From Antedon bifida (lineage: Eukaryota > Echinodermata > Crinoidea > Comatulida > Antedonidae), in the NCBI GenBank assembly GCA_963402885.1, contig OY727094.1, positions 23,872,501 through 23,936,500 on the forward strand: DNA of 64,000 nucleotides. The letters run 5' to 3'. The position numbers and the translations under genes were made by a program. Below the pieces are notes generated by a model. It worked only from the letters and a program-made list of their open reading frames with translations. It was not told the DNA's origin and did not search any database. Position 1 is the first letter of the stretch, and every line of letters begins with the position of its first letter. Of the stretch, positions 43,066-53,849 are shown one piece after another.

Positions 43066-43362
43066 ACTTTTTCTCATTCTCACAGATTTCCTCATCTTTA
43101 TCGTTTCAAATTAATTAATTAAATTTCAGTATATCACCGGGCGGTTTAGAATTAATGTTCTTTGCCTGATTTGTTTATATATATAAAAGTATCTCTTCGG
43201 AGATCCCGCCTCGTGAATAAAAATACTGTAAGATGAGGGCGTATCAATTTGATCTCTGGTGCGCGTGCGTACAACTGAGGACTAGTGCTGTTCCGCCGTA
43301 CCACGCCGAGAATGTTAAAGAGTCGCTATCCAATCCAATCGAGTTCGAACAATACCATGAAA

Positions 43363-43434
43363 GCCCCAGTGGTCTAATGGTTAGGACATCTGCATATCAA
43401 GCAGGCGGTCCGAGTTCGAGTCTCGGTTGGGGCG
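43363..43434 (+). tRNA. tRNA, anticodon ATC (array copy 8)
   Basis: Identical tRNA body in a 369-bp unit. Confidence 0.8.
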
Positions 43435-43731
43435 ACTTTTTCTCATTCTCACAGATTTCCTCATCTTTATCGTTTCAAATTAATTAATTAAATTTCAGTA
43501 TATCACCGGGCGGTTTAGAATTAATGTTCTTTGCCTGATTTGTTTATATATATAAAAGTATCTTTTCGGAGATCCCGCCTCGTGAATAAAAATACTGTAA
43601 GATGAGGGCGTATCAATTTGATCTCTGGTGCGCGTGCGTACAACTGAGGACTAGTGCTGTTCCGCCGTACCACGCCGAGAATGTTAAAGAGTCGCTATCC
43701 AATCCAATCGAGTTCGAACAATACCATGAAA

Positions 43732-43803
43732 GCCCCAGTGGTCTAATGGTTAGGACATCTGCATATCAAGCAGGCGGTCCGAGTTCGAGTCTCGGTTGGG
43801 GCG
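43732..43803 (+). tRNA. tRNA, anticodon ATC (array copy 9)
   Basis: Identical tRNA body. Shares the TCTTTTCGG variant with copy 6. Confidence 0.8.
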
Positions 43804-44026
43804 ACTTTTTCTCATTCTCACAGATTTCCTCATCTTTATCGTTTCAAATTAATTAATTAAATTTCAGTATATCACCGGGCGGTTTAGAATTAATGTTCTT
43901 TGCCTGATTTGTTTATATATATAAAAGTATCTCTTCGGAGATCCCGCCTCGTGAATAAAAATACTGTAAGATGAGGGCGTATCAATTTGATCTCTGGTGC
44001 GCGTGCGTACGAACAATACCATGAAA

Positions 44027-44098
44027 GCCCCAGTGGTCTAATGGTTAGGACATCTGCATATCAAGCAGGCGGTCCGAGTTCGAGTCTCGGTTGGGGCG
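44027..44098 (+). tRNA. tRNA, anticodon ATC (array copy 10)
   Basis: Identical tRNA body, but 74 bp of the upstream module are deleted between GCGTGCGTAC and GAACAATACC. Confidence 0.8.
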
Positions 44099-44395
44099 AC
44101 TTTTTCTCATTCTCACAGATTTCCTCATCTTTATCGTTTCAAATTAATTAATTAAATTTCAGTATATCACCGGGCGGTTTAGAATTAATGTTCTTTGCCT
44201 GATTTGTTTATATATATAAAAGTATCTCTTCGGAGATCCCGCCTCGTGAATAAAAATACTGTAAGATGAGGGCGTATCAATTTGATCTCTGGTGCGCGTG
44301 CGTACAACTGAGGACTAGTGCTGTTCCGCCGTACCACGCCGAGAATGTTAAAGAGTCGCTATCCAATCCAATCGAGTTCGAACAATACCATGAAA

Positions 44396-44467
44396 GCCCC
44401 AGTGGTCTAATGGTTAGGACATCTGCATATCAAGCAGGCGGTCCGAGTTCGAGTCTCGGTTGGGGCG
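44396..44467 (+). tRNA. tRNA, anticodon ATC (array copy 11)
   Basis: Identical tRNA body in a 369-bp unit. Confidence 0.8.
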
Positions 44468-44764
44468 ACTTTTTCTCATTCTCACAGATTTCCTCATCTT
44501 TATCGTTTCAAATTAATTAATTAAATTTCAGTATATCACCGGGCGGTTTAGAATTAATGTTCTTTGCCTGATTTGTTTATATATATAAAAGTATCTCTTC
44601 GGAGATCCCGCCTCGTGAATAAAAATACTGTAAGATGAGGGCGTATCAATTTGATCTCTGGTGCGCGTGCGTACAACTGAGGACTAGTGCTGTTCCGCCG
44701 TACCACGCCGAGAATGTTAAAGAGTCGCTATCCAATCCAATCGAGTTCGAACAATACCATGAAA

Positions 44765-44836
44765 GCCCCAGTGGTCTAATGGTTAGGACATCTGCATATC
44801 AAGCAGGCGGTCCGAGTTCGAGTCTCGGTTGGGGCG
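44765..44836 (+). tRNA. tRNA, anticodon ATC (array copy 12)
   Basis: Identical tRNA body in a 369-bp unit. Confidence 0.8.
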
Positions 44837-45133
44837 ACTTTTTCTCATTCTCACAGATTTCCTCATCTTTATCGTTTCAAATTAATTAATTAAATTTCAG
44901 TATATCACCGGGCGGTTTAGAATTAATGTTCTTTGCCTGATTTGTTTATATATATAAAAGTATCTCTTCGGAGATCCCGCCTCGTGAATAAAAATACTGT
45001 AAGATGAGGGCGTATCAATTTGATCTCTGGTGCGCGTGCGTACAACTGAGGACTAGTGCTGTTCCGCCGTACCACGCCGAGAATGTTAAAGAGTCGCTAT
45101 CCAATCCAATCGAGTTCGAACAATACCATGAAA

Positions 45134-45205
45134 GCCCCAGTGGTCTAATGGTTAGGACATCTGCATATCAAGCAGGCGGTCCGAGTTCGAGTCTCGGTTG
45201 GGGCG
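45134..45205 (+). tRNA. tRNA, anticodon ATC (array copy 13)
   Basis: Identical tRNA body; last intact copy on the plus strand. Confidence 0.8.
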
Positions 45206-45502
45206 ACTTTTTCTCATTCTCACAGATTTCCTCATCTTTATCGTTTCAAATTAATTAATTAAATTTCAGTATATCACCGGGCGGTTTAGAATTAATGTTC
45301 TTTGCCTGATTTGTTTATATATATAAAAGTATCTTTTCGGAGATCCCGCCTCGTGAATAAAAATACTGTAAGATGAGGGCGTATCAATTTGATCTCTGGT
45401 GCGCGTGCGTACAACTGAGGACTAGTGCTGTTCCGCCGTACCACGCCGAGAATGTTAAAGAGTCGCTATCCAATCCAATCGAGTTCGAACAATACCATGA
45501 AA

Positions 45503-45564
45503 GCCCCAGTGGTCTAATGGTTAGGACATCTGCATATCAAGCAGGCGGTCCGAGTTCGAGTCTC
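45503..45564 (+). pseudogene. tRNA pseudogene (array copy 14, 3' deleted)
   Basis: About 20 bp spanning the end of the T arm, the 3' acceptor strand and the terminator are deleted between repeats of TCTC. It cannot form the acceptor stem. Confidence 0.85.
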
Positions 45565-45851
45565 ATTCTCACAGATTTCCTCATCTTTATCGTTTCAAAT
45601 TAATTAATTAAATTTCAGTATATCACCGGGCGGTTTAGAATTAATGTTCTTTGCCTGATTTGTTTATATATATAAAAGTATCTCTTCGGAGATCCCGCCT
45701 CGTGAATAAAAATACTGTAAGATGAGGGCGTACCAATTTGATCTCTGGTGCGCGTGCGTACAACTGAGGACTAGTGCTGTTCCGCCGTACCACGCCGAGA
45801 ATGTTAAAGAGTCGCTATCCAATCCAATCGAGTTCGAACAATACCATGAAA

Positions 45852-45917
45852 GCCCCAGTGGTCTAATGGTTAGGACATCTGCATATCAAGCAGGCGGTCC
45901 GAGTTCGAGTCTCGGTT
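45852..45917 (+). pseudogene. tRNA pseudogene (array copy 15, truncated)
   Basis: The sequence breaks off after CTCGGTT, where the inverted terminal unit begins, so the GGGGC of the acceptor stem and the terminator are missing. Confidence 0.85.
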
Positions 45918-46195
45918 TATATAAACAAATCAGGCAAAGAACATTAATTCTAAACCGCCCGGTGATATACTGAAATTTAATTAATTAATTTGAAACGATA
46001 AAGATGAGGAAATCTGTGAGAATGAGAAAAAGTCGCCCCAACCGAGACTCGAACTCGGACCGCCTGCTTGATATGCAGATGTCCTAACCATTAGACCACT
46101 GGGGCTTTCATGGTATTGTTCAAGCTCGATTGGATAGCGACTCTTTAACATTCTCGGCGTGGTACGGCGGAACAGCACTAGTCCTCAGTTGTACG
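45918..46195 (-). repeat. Inverted terminal unit of the array
   Basis: One unit in opposite orientation closes the array. Its flank carries AGCTTGAAC as in copy 1, and CTATCCAATCGAG without the 5-bp duplication. It ends at a TA microsatellite (46200-46232). Confidence 0.85.
46034..46105 (-). tRNA. tRNA, anticodon ATC (array copy 16, inverted)
   Basis: Intact tRNA body identical to the others on the minus strand, followed by the T5 terminator. Confidence 0.8.
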
Positions 46196-46200
46196 CAATT

Positions 46201-46231
<31 letters not shown>

Positions 46232-46276
46232 TGCCTGATTTGTTTATATAAAACAAATAAAAATAAATTTACGTAA

Positions 46277-46630
46277 GGGCAAAATTCGGTAAATCGCGCG
46301 TTATTTCTAGAGTGTTTACTCGATGGTATATAAAGTTGGTTAGAATCTCAGTACTGATTTTAACCACCTGATGTAACCCTGTTGACTAATTAAATTGAGT
46401 TAGATAATTAGTTATTGACAATTAAAACGAATTTAGGTTCAACGATTTGCCCTAAATAGGGGCTTCGCATTTTCCTATCTCCTCCTACGATAATTGTTTG
46501 TAATAGCTGAAAACCGGTTGAACAGCTCGAGTACAGTATCATAATGTTGAAGACAGGCCGATTTTCTTTAAAAAATACTATTTTTATAGATTTAATATAC
46601 GTTTATACAAATGTATTGATTTGCGTTGAA
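46277..46630 (+). repeat. Dispersed repeat family R1, copy 3
   Basis: Starts GGGCAAAATTCGGTAAATCG as at 2811, and contains TTTAAAAAATACTATTTTTA and GACAGGCCGATTTTCTTT as in the inverted copy at 17190. Non-coding. Confidence 0.7.
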
Positions 46631-47026
46631 TGGAACTAGTGTTACAAATTAATATTATTATACTCTTCTAAAAAGCATTGGGCAACAGATCGTTTTTTTT
46701 AATTAAAATTGTATGTACAATAGTTTAGTATGTTGTACTGTCCCTAGAAAAAGGGTATTTAAAGTTATTTCTGTAAAACTACAGCGTTTAGTCAGTAAAA
46801 TATGTTTTAGGTAGATTCCAACCATATCATGCGTTGAAAAGTTTTTATTATTTGGCTTAGGCCTATATAAGTTTTAAGTGAAACTCTTAAAATATTTTCC
46901 CTTTAGAATGGTAATGGTCATTTTATCGTCATTGATGGGATATATTTTCAATTGTTTTGTGTTAGTTCGATTAAAGTTAAACTTTATTCAATTAAACATG
47001 TTGTTTGGGGGTGGGGGGTTTTTGCT

Positions 47027-47420
47027 GCTGGTGGTATCTACAATATCTATGTTAGGCTATACATGGGGTAAATGGGGTCTCTAGTCGAACTTTAGAGGAG
47101 TCTGCCAGGGCCAAGTCAGTGTACAGATAGTCTGTAATAGGTCATTTGGTATTGCTTACAATGTGCTAAATCATATAACATTGGTTGCTGGTGGTATCTA
47201 CAATATCTAAGCTGGGCTACTTGGGGAAAGGGGGGTCTCTAGTCTAACTTTAGAGGGGTCTGCCAGGGCCAATGCAGTGTACATATAGTCTGTAATAGGT
47301 CATTTGATATTGCTTACATTGTGCTAAATCATATAACATTGGTTGCTGGTGGTATCTACAATATCTAAGCTGGGCTAGTTGGGGGAAGGGGGGTCTCTAG
47401 TCTAACTTTAGGGTGTCTGG
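47027..47420. repeat. ~158-bp tandem repeat (2.5 copies)
   Basis: GCTGGTGGTATCTACAATAT starts copies at 47028, 47187 and 47345. Each unit has a G-rich GGGGTCTCTAGTC word. Non-coding. Confidence 0.8.
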
Positions 47421-47428
47421 CACTTTCG

Positions 47429-47834
47429 GTGCAGCAGACAATTAGTCTGTTGTTATCCATTTAGTATTGTATGAACACAACTTGTTCATTTGGCATTAAT
47501 TTTGAGTGGTACCTCACTCACTATGCTAGCCCCATTTTAGGCCCTCCCTCGGGGGGTCTGGCGGGCCTATTGCAGCAGACAAAAAGTCTGTCGTTTGTGA
47601 TACTGGTATAAGGATGCCAATGGGAATCCCATGGTGGTAAAATTAGGTGGTATCTCTCTCATCTAACCGGTGCCGATTTTTTAGCATCTTTCGGGGTCCC
47701 TCCGGTCTAGACGCAGCAGGGGGTACCCGGCAGACTCCCATTTTCATTGACTTCAAGTGACCCCCAACACACTTAAATAGTCAGATATTGGTACCTAGCT
47801 CATCTAACCAAATGTCTCTGGGCTGCCTGTCTAT
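47429..47834 (+). repeat. ~405-bp direct repeat, copy 1
   Basis: Nearly identical to 50059-50464, from GGTGCAGCAGACAATTAGTC to GGGCTGCCTGTCTAT. GC-richer than its surroundings, with no ORF. Confidence 0.85.
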
Positions 47835-48005
47835 AAGTGCTGAGCTATGCTTATACTTTTCATTACGGAATTAGCTCGTAACCATACACTTAAATGTGAT
47901 CATAAAAACACTTTTTTTATTATCGTCTCTTGTTTTACTGGGGTTATTTAGGTGTTGTTTAACATTTGCGATACTGGTTTTGTTGGTGATTCAGTATATT
48001 TTTCT

Positions 48006-48386
48006 TTAATGCGGTTCGTTTGCTTCAGCGCGAGGATTACGTTCTCGGTATCTAGCGATATCCTCTTCTGATGGTTGTGCTAAAGCTCTATATACTTTCA
48101 TTATAATGGGCCACACAACATAAAAGTAATAAATATTACTTCTTCCATAAGTATTATCTGGTTTATTAATTACATGACGGTATTGCGCTGGTGCTTTGGT
48201 AATTTCCTGTTGGACATCATTTGCTGGTAAGTTAAAATCTCCACCAATAATAACTGGCAAATTGTATAGCATTACAAGATCAAACGCGTATTGCTGAAGA
48301 ACTTTAAAATATCTTATTTTGCGAGTTTCAGTTCTTTTCTTTTTTTCTTGTGCATTTACTATACTACGATAATGGTAATGCAGCAA
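48006..48386 (-). CDS. Endonuclease/exonuclease/phosphatase-like ORF (fragment)
   Basis: A 126-codon minus-strand frame with YNLPVIIGGDFNLPANDVQQ, the GDFN motif of the endonuclease/exonuclease/phosphatase fold. There is no ATG at its 5' end (opens at TTG), and the usual N-terminal half (QE) and C-terminal (SDH) catalytic segments are not visible, so it is an exon or a fragment. Downstream it shows IYYFYVVWPIIMKVYRALAQ then EEDIARYRERNPRAEANEP. It could come from a LINE endonuclease or from a host gene family with this domain. Confidence 0.5.
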   Translation of the reverse strand: MLHYHYRSIVNAQEKKKRTETRKIRYFKVLQQYAFDLVMLYNLPVIIGGDFNLPANDVQQEITKAPAQYRHVINKPDNTYGRSNIYYFYVVWPIIMKVYRALAQPSEEDIARYRERNPRAEANEPH

Positions 48387-48399
48387 AATGAGTTAGGTC

Positions 48400-50050
48400 C
48401 TCTGTTTACTAACATCTTTTATTGCGTTTATTATTTTATAACAAAACTTATAATTCAAATGTTTATTATTATAGTCAATATATAATAAATAAATAATAAT
48501 CCAATATTACATTTTATAATAGGCACTAAATTAACAATATAAATAATAAATCTGATGAAGAATATAAGTTCCACTTGAAACTTATTGGGTTGGATATATA
48601 TAAAATAGGGTAATTCGCCTCTTCAGACCCACAATTAGTTATGCCACCGAAACGTTTGAATTGTAAATAACATCAATCAAACCATATGGCCCAGTATCGA
48701 TATTATTGAAAGGTAGTGTACAAAAACTAAACACCAATTGTTCTAGGTGCAACATTATGGGGTAGCTTCTGTGAATTGTCTGATGAAAACGGATTGACAA
48801 CAAGTAATGCATCAATAACATAGTAATAGGTCTGATGAAGCATGTATGGGACTTTTATATAACGTGTCATTTAAAACACCGATTAAAACACAGACAATAC
48901 GAGTTGTGAATTTTAAAACGTTTAAACCATTAGTGTTAGAAAAATTTATGCAAAACAATTATTCTACAATAACAGGAACACTTGTTACCCATGGATAGGT
49001 GTCAATTTTCCCCTGATGAATGAGAACATCCTCTGCATTATACTTCTTTATCTTTTCACATTATTTATATTATCATTCGAGTGGTTCATTGTAAAGTATA
49101 TTGCAATACACTGTACTGAACAAGTTATGTACGACAGTATACATTAACTCTGATTCCATTTCAGTTTTTCTCTCTTGACAATTAGCATTTATTCAATTCA
49201 AGTTTATTTTTCTTTTCACAGTTGAAAAAAAAATGTTGACGAATAAAGTTAATCTTTGTCAATAAATAAGATAACAACAATATGAACAAATTAAGACGCC
49301 AAAATCATAAAAAGAAAACGATGAGATGGGCTGCCCAGAAACAGATACATAATATACAATATTGTATTCACCATTTTATCCAAACATATAAACTAAATCT
49401 TACTATGAATAGGCCTAATATATACATTTTGATTTAGAAAAATGATAAGCTATCTTTAACAATAGGTCTATAGTTCTTAATGTTATAGCTAGTACATTGG
49501 TTAAACATTACTAAAAATAATACTTTTGCCAGGAACATACAAACAAATTGTTTGTTATTATCAATATAACTTAATTGTATTCTATTTATTCTTGGTTATC
49601 ATACAAATACTTTATATACAGAATGATGACCAAAGACGATACATTATAATAATGAGCGAATCTCTCTGTCTCCAAACATTCTGTTCTGCATATATACAGT
49701 AACACAATTGTAAACAGTTTTTCTAAAAAATTGTTTTTAAACATAATGGCAAGACAACAGTATGGTTTTATTTAATTAATATACATTATAGCCTAACAGT
49801 TAAACAATGAATGTATTTATTCATGATGACGAATGCATTCCTGCTAAGACACAGTTACTAGTATTTATGTAAGAAATGCACTCTGTAACATAACTACATT
49901 CATTAACAAGATCAAGTCCACAATAATTAATAATTAATTAACAAAAAGTTAGTTAATATGTTTCTTTTAGCCACAGCTCATGTGTAAATATCATCTGTGT
50001 TGATTACCATACATATTAGGGTCCACAATCAGGATACAGTGAGCATTTTG
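48400..50050. other. AT-rich stretch with no gene identified
   Basis: Minus-strand scraps near 48640-48830 resemble repeat-element ends (repeated CTGATGAAG words). Nothing else was recognisable. Confidence 0.4.
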
Positions 50051-50058
50051 GATTTTGC

Positions 50059-50464
50059 GGTGCAGCAGACAATTAGTCTGTTGTTATCCATTTAGTATTG
50101 TATGAACACAACTTGTTCATTTGGCATTAATTTTGAGTGGTACCTCACTCACTATGCTAGCCCCATTTTAGGCCCTCCCTCGGGGGGTCTGGCGGGCCTA
50201 TTGCAGCAGAAAAAAGTCTGTCGTTTGTGATACTGGTATAAGGATGCCAATGGGCATCCCATGGTGGTAAAATTAGGTGGTATCTCTCTCATCTAACCAG
50301 TGCCGATTTTTTAGCACCTTTCGGGGTCCCCCCGGTCTAGACGCAGCAGGGGGTACCCGGCAGACTTCCATTTTCATTGACTTCAAGTGACCCCCAACAC
50401 ACTTAAATAGTCAGATATTGGTACCTAGCTCATCTAACCAAATGTCTCTGGGCTGCCTGTCTAT
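50059..50464 (+). repeat. ~405-bp direct repeat, copy 2
   Basis: Second copy of 47429-47834 with a few substitutions and a small indel in the A-run before AGTCTG. Confidence 0.85.
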
Positions 50465-50469
50465 TACAT

Positions 50470-50930
50470 ACTATTCTGACTGTTTGTATGCGATGAACAG
50501 AAGATCAACCCATATGACCAAAAATAGTATGTTTTCTAAAAAGGCTTTTTGTATTAACTGGTGGTTTAGGCTACGTGTCATTGGATATTGGTTGATTTGA
50601 ATAATCAATTGTAGGCCTACTAAGTTTCACTCACATTATTGTGTTTTGATCATTATTGTTGTCGTAATTCGTCCAACCAATGATTATTTGCAAAATCAGA
50701 GGTTATTTATAGCGGAATTTACCTGTAAACGTTCTATATATAAATCTCTAATCAACAAATTGATGTTATTGATTTTTATAAATATGATAGGCCTAGGTGT
50801 GTAGGCCTAATTTATTCAGTTCCTCTTGAAATTATGAAGGCAGGAACAAAATATACAAACCAACTGTGTACACACTTGTAACATGACATTGAAACTATCA
50901 ATATCTAAAGTGATAAACTTTAGCCATGGA
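50470..50930. repeat. Local duplication, copy 1 (promoter-like)
   Basis: Matches 51350-51720. Holds GTCCAACCAATGATTATTTG then GGTTATTTATAGCGG, that is CCAAT-like, octamer-like and TATA-like words in promoter order on the plus strand. No transcript evidence. Confidence 0.55.
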
Positions 50931-50941
50931 ACGCGTTGGCT

Positions 50942-51203
50942 TTAATGCATAACCACACATACTAAATAAGAGAGCGCAAACAACCTTGTAAAAACACCGT
51001 ACCGAATCGCAATTAAAATAAAATTTAACAAAATAAATAATAAAATATACAGTAATGTATTCGTAATGTTTGTATTTTTGTTCAGTAATTTATCAGAATA
51101 AACCTTAAAATAATTGAAAATTGTAGCCATCTGTGACTGTAGAATGTGATTATTCTGCATCGACATGTTTTTCAATTTCAACTTTCGCAGCGACATTTCC
51201 AGA
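50942..51203 (-). CDS. Exon-like ORF with one membrane segment, unknown
   Basis: Minus-strand ATG at 51196 gives 84 codons: a basic N-terminus (MSLRKLKLKNMSMQNNH), then HILQSQMATIFNYFKVYSDK and a hydrophobic span at about residues 47-64 (TLLYILLFILLNFILIAI). An acceptor-like GTCTCTAG lies at 51204. A decayed paralogue is at 39330-39583. I do not recognise the family; it could be part of a repeat. Confidence 0.35.
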
Positions 51204-51349
51204 CTAGAGACAAATAGTATAAATTTGTTACCTCAAAAATCCATCATGATGTTGGTCGGGATCAGCAAAATAGTTAGAATAGCAATATAATATATACGTT
51301 AAATGCAATATGTATAATATAATTTAAATCGGGGTACAGCTTACCTTCA

Positions 51350-51830
51350 ATTCTAACTGTTTGTATGCGATGACCAGAAGATCAAGCTGTATTAACTGGT
51401 GGTAAATGCAAACTGACAAAGAATTAGGAAAACTTGATAAAAATGTGATTTGTTTAGGCTACGTATGATTTGATATTGGTTGATTTGAATAATCAATTGT
51501 AGGCCTACTGTGTTTCACTGCACATTATTGTGTTTTGTTAATTAGTTATTGTGTTGTTGTCGTAATTCGTCCAACCAATGATGATTTTCAAAACCAGAGG
51601 TTATTTATAGCGGAATTTACCTGTAAACGTTCTATATATATAAATCTAGAATCACCAAACTGATGTGATTGGTTTTTAGAAATATGGCAGGCAGGAACAA
51701 ATACAAACCAACTTTGTACACACTTGCAACATGGCTTTGCGTTGGCGGAAACGCAATATCCAAACCAAACTATGCACATACTTGCAATATGGAATTGAAA
51801 CTATGTCTAAACTGTACATTTAAAAAATTA
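51350..51830. repeat. Local duplication, copy 2 (promoter-like)
   Basis: Second copy of 50470-50930 with insertions near 51400-51450. The CCAAT- and TATA-like words are kept; the octamer-like word is changed. Confidence 0.55.
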
Positions 51831-51894
51831 GTGGTCAGTTAAAGGTTTTATACGCTCTAAGAACGGACAAAGTTGTGACAGGTCTCTCTCGGGA

Positions 51895-52045
51895 GGTGTT
51901 ATACATATATGGTGTGTCCTAGAGGTGTAGTGTCCTAAAGGGTAGTTGTCCTAGGGGTAGTTGTCCGGGGGGTAGTTATCCTAGAGGTACAGTAGTTGTC
52001 CTAGGGGGTGATTGTCCGGGGATATAGTTTTCCGGGTGGCATGCT
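51895..52045. repeat. GTAGTTGTCCTAGGGG minisatellite
   Basis: About eight degenerate copies of a 14-18-bp unit with TGTCCTAGGGGTAGT and TGTCCGGGGG variants. Confidence 0.7.
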
Positions 52046-52985
52046 TTTTGTATGATTGTAGCTGTCTTAACAGGATGATAAAATATCAAATTGTGTATTA
52101 TTCTTCATGTTGTTGTATTGATTGGTCAATATTGCCATTTAACCGTAATCTCAAAGGATAAACATACATAATAAAAACTAAATTGTGCTTCAATAAATTG
52201 GTTACAGTATTATATAATACTTTGTTATAAAGAGGCCAGTAGATATCAGCTGGCCTGCGAGTCATCTTGAAGGTTTACTCTCTGTAAAAAAAAGTTAAAA
52301 TGTAGAATATAGTGAATTTTGCACGTTTTATAAGCATTTTGCACTACTGTCCATCGTATTGCATTGGTTCAAATGCTAAAATGGGCCTAAGTAAGGAAGT
52401 ATTTTATCTTCTCAATAGGTGTCATATGAGATTCTATAATTCCGGAATAATATACTTTTCGCCATGTTAGAAACTGATTCGTTTAATTTCATGATTTAAA
52501 ACTACACATTAAATCTACACACTCATTTACATGAGTCGAGTTTATAAGCACAGTTTTGTTGAAAATCGAAAGGAAAAATATAGACACTTAAATCGTACAT
52601 TTAACTCTTCTTATAATTTTAGTGCTGTCTTGATCCACCAGATTATTGTAATATAATACTTTTAGTTCAGACAAAGACAATCTACAGAAAATGAACAAAT
52701 AATAATACAAATAAAAAAAAATCTAATTCTATTTCTTATTAAAAGGCATAAAATGATGACAAACATATACAAGTGGCACTACAGTATCTGTACTGTAGCA
52801 ATATTATAAGTGAATTGTTACAGCATACTTGTAAATCAAGAATATTTTCTTTTAAGGCTGTTTCCATTAAAATGTTTTAATTATCAAATCAATTTATATC
52901 TTTCTATCATTTCAAAGGGTAATAGTTTTTTACCTGACCATATTGTTGATTTTTTCATACCGGAATAGAACACTTTGTTTTGTTT

Positions 52986-53570
52986 TCTAAAATAGATATT
53001 TGTCATTTATTTTCTCAAAAATTATTAATGCATAATGTTTGTAAATCCTTAGGTGAAATGTAATACATTATCAGCTGCAACACTTCATCTACTGTATACA
53101 GATAAAATGACTTTATTCATCACAATCACTCTCCATGTCAATGACTTCCTTTCAGTCGGTGGGTAAGCAGATCAATCTATTTTCAATGTCTACTTCTTCT
53201 CGCCTGCAGTTTCTTTTGCTGTAACACTGATGTAACACCGGTACATGTCAATGTGGACTGCTATCATTCAATAATATTCATCTCGTCCTTCTTCTAACCC
53301 TAACCCATTCTCAGCAATGTTAAAAGTTTACTCATCATTTTGTAAGCAGCAACAACAACAACAACAGCTTAGTAACTTCTTTACTTGCTTCCATGTTCTA
53401 CGTGCAAATGTATTCCGGCTTCTTGGTTGGTTGTTGTCGTTACTTATTGCTAAAGATATTTCAGCATTATTTGTATCCTGCTCTTGCCCAACTTTGTTTG
53501 AAAATATGACGATGTGATTAGCCCGATTCAATTCGGTTTTCAATACATCTAAAAAGACAGTCGATTAAAA
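52986..53570. repeat. Duplicated segment with a CAA/CAG run, copy B
   Basis: Nearly identical to 1715-2335, including the CAA run near 53347. It precedes acidic exon copy B as the first copy precedes copy C. Confidence 0.75.
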
Positions 53571-53849
53571 TAATGATTATAAATTGGTCTTATAAGAAAA
53601 TAATATCTTCACCAGATAAGTTCTTTTAATTGTATTGTCTTCTACACAAAAAAGATCTTTCATATAACTTGAAGTTTGTAACACATTGTTTGAAATAATT
53701 TATAATAATTAATAGTTCTCTATAATGTATCCAAATATATTGCAAGATTCATGTCATTGTTTTGTTAAGAATTAATAGAAAGCATTAGGCCTATAAATTA
53801 GTGTTATTAATAATGTTAAAATCAGGAAAACAAATTTGGTAACTTACTT

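Larger units (their letters stand above)
40603..45917 (+). repeat. Tandem array of tRNA-bearing units (15 direct copies)
   Basis: Units are 364 bp (first four) or 369 bp (later), one 372 and one 295, nearly identical. Each has a TATATATAAAAGTATCTCTT box, an inverted word TCTTCGGAGATCCCG, the module GCGCGTGCGTACAACTGAGG to TATCCAATC, a complete tRNA, a T5 terminator and CACCGGGCGGTTT with AATTAATTAATT. Two subtypes: TTATCCAATCGAG versus CTATCCAATCCAATCGAG (5-bp duplication). Near-identity implies recent amplification or gene conversion. ORFs of 65-85 codons in every unit are translations through the tRNA and should be ignored. Confidence 0.95.

Noticed and set aside
40719..46178. Fifteen repeated ORFs of 65-85 codons in the tandem array
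   Set aside because: They translate straight through the tRNA and its flanks; similarity between them is due to DNA identity of the units, and deletions do not respect frame.
40603..46195. CRISPR array
   Set aside because: Units are ~365 bp with no spacer variation, and the DNA is eukaryotic.
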